A DNA stretch of 64,000 nt from Dasyornis broadbenti. Its lineage: Eukaryota; Chordata; Aves; Passeriformes; Dasyornithidae. Every line of letters begins with the position of its first letter. Positions within the stretch are counted from its first letter, which is position 1. Positions 62,601-64,000 of this stretch are shown here, one piece after another. Where the stretch lies: NCBI GenBank assembly GCA_013397935.1, contig VZRN01001859.1:625247-689246 (forward strand), read 5' to 3'. Below the pieces are notes generated by a model. It saw nothing but the letters and a program-made list of their open reading frames with translations, had not been told where the DNA came from and ran no database searches. A program made the translations under genes and the position numbers.

Positions 62601-64000
62601 CACTGCAGAGAACAAGAATACAAAATCGGTCATGTTGCTTTTTGATTTACTATTTTTGCATATGCTGTTTTGTGGGGTTTCTGGAACACTTCCACCAAAA
62701 CAAATATGGGTGCTTTTACATCATTTTAAAAAGACAAATATAACTTGCTTACAAGTGTCAGCTATAAGGAGATACCCACAAGATAAATGGAAAACTGCCC
62801 CTTCTTTGTCATCCTCATACCATCTATTTAGGCAAAGCCAGGGAAGTAGTTCTTTGTAATGTGCTTTGTCAGCTAGGAGACACAGACTCTTTTGCAGACT
62901 TCCATGAAGCACAAATTCTGAAAGTCTCTTTTTCTCCTAAAATCATCAGTCAGTTTAGTTCATTGTCTCCAAGTCTAGTATCATGTCTAATATCAAAGGG
63001 GACTGTAGTCACAAGCAATAGTTTTCCATCAGCACCTAATACTCAACACTGAGGACATGGTTGCAGATATTTGAGTGCCTGTTTTGGCTCTGGTGATGAC
63101 TGGGGCAAGGGATATCTGTTCCCCTAAGGCAATAAGAGTGAAAGCTACAAGGGTCAGGATAGTCATCCTACTGCCTAGTGGGTTGTGACGTGTTGCTAAT
63201 CCTCCACAAGCAAGTTGAGAGGAAGTTCATTGTGGAAAAAATGGCTAACCAGAACAAAAATCTGGCTTAAGACATTACAGTTATATTTCAACTATATATA
63301 TATATGTAAGTAAAGATCTTCATATTATAGAACACATAGAAAAGCACAAGAGACATAAGGCCTGCCTCAAGGAATGCACGATCCAAAAAGACAAGAACTA
63401 AGCAGTCAAAATACATAAAGTAAAACATAACCAGAATTTGGCATCTGAAACAAAAATGCACACGTTCTACTGTGGTTTTAGTTATTTGTGAGTGGTTATC
63501 CTGTCACTCACCACCCCTCTACCTCCAAGTGAAACTTTGATGCATTCAGTTTAAGGATGTGTGTTTATCCCTGTTAATAAAAAGAGTTCAGCCCTTGATG
63601 TAGGCTGCCATAACTCTGGTAGCCCCAGTGTGTGGTCAGCCCAGGAAACCTGACCTAAAATTTGCTGCTGCAATGGCCTGGGGGCTGGTACCAGCCTGTG
63701 AGAGACCAGGGCTCACATTCATTTTCCCTGGTGGCCTAATTCAAGTTCTATCTTATATATTTACATGCATAAAGTAGGGTTTCTTACTCGCTCCTTTTTG
63801 CATGCTTTGCTAAACAGTGTAAGGGAACTTGAAGCTACCTTGGAAGTGCAATTAAATAAGAACCTGTGTATTATTCTGTCTACATTTGTGTGTGTGAAGC
63901 ACAGTAGGAAAATAATGCCAACAAGTTCCATTTATAGACAAATGAATGTGGTCTTGGTGTTTGGGGGTTTCTATAACATGCTGAAGAGAAAAAGAATAAA

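Larger units (their letters stand above)
55835..64000 (+). other. TOX: TOX intron downstream of exon C (5' part)
   Basis: The start of the intron that interrupts the HMG box. I looked for an exon continuing with the conserved VYKKKTEAAKKEY sequence and did not find one, so the next exon should lie beyond the window. Contents: an A/C-rich simple repeat at 56986-57090, a perfect 20-bp palindrome at 58166-58185, a GT-rich patch at about 59627-59670, a conserved-looking stretch at 59815-60180, a GC-richer stretch at about 60480-60780, and short TA repeats at about 61404 and 63293. Confidence 0.85.

Noticed and set aside
1..64000. tRNA, rRNA, CRISPR or bacterial-type operons
   Set aside because: None seen; the splice sites, CR1 elements and gene structure are those of a vertebrate nuclear genome.

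Overview
The window is a piece of a vertebrate, almost certainly avian, nuclear genome. It is AT-rich and CpG-poor, has short exons separated by very long introns, and carries several fragments of CR1 retroposons with the bird-type 3' end. One gene can be supported: TOX (thymocyte selection-associated HMG-box factor), on the + strand. The window starts and ends inside introns and holds three internal coding exons, at 5435-5677, 48564-48842 and 55604-55834. They read through as one continuous 251-codon stretch that closely matches mammalian TOX as I remember it.

Layout. 1-5434 is the 3' end of the upstream intron. Exon A follows, encoding the acidic/proline-rich N-terminal part of TOX. 5678-48563 is an intron of about 43 kb. 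It holds a degraded L3/CR1-like remnant, an old CR1 fragment, two CTCF-like motifs, an RFX-type X-box, an isolated CpG-bearing GC-rich block, and three clearer CR1 insertions near its 3' end, one of them beside a 30-base assembly gap. Exon B encodes the Gln/Ser/Pro-rich linker. A 6.8-kb intron with one well-preserved CR1 follows. Exon C encodes the lysine-rich nuclear localisation signal and about three quarters of the HMG box. 55835-64000 is the start of the next intron. I did not find the exon that completes the HMG box, so it should lie beyond the window.

No tRNA or rRNA gene, CRISPR array or bacterial-type feature was seen. The other long open frames (about 115-135 codons) are no more than chance gives in 64 kb, have no recognisable homology, and are not called as genes. 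I do not see a previously undescribed biological system. The best leads are regulatory: a pair of CTCF-like motifs facing each other about 2.6 kb apart, a perfect-arm RFX X-box, the CpG-bearing block at 29.4-29.7 kb, and several stretches that look like conserved non-coding DNA. The last group is a judgement by eye and needs an alignment. The exact species cannot be fixed from the sequence alone.
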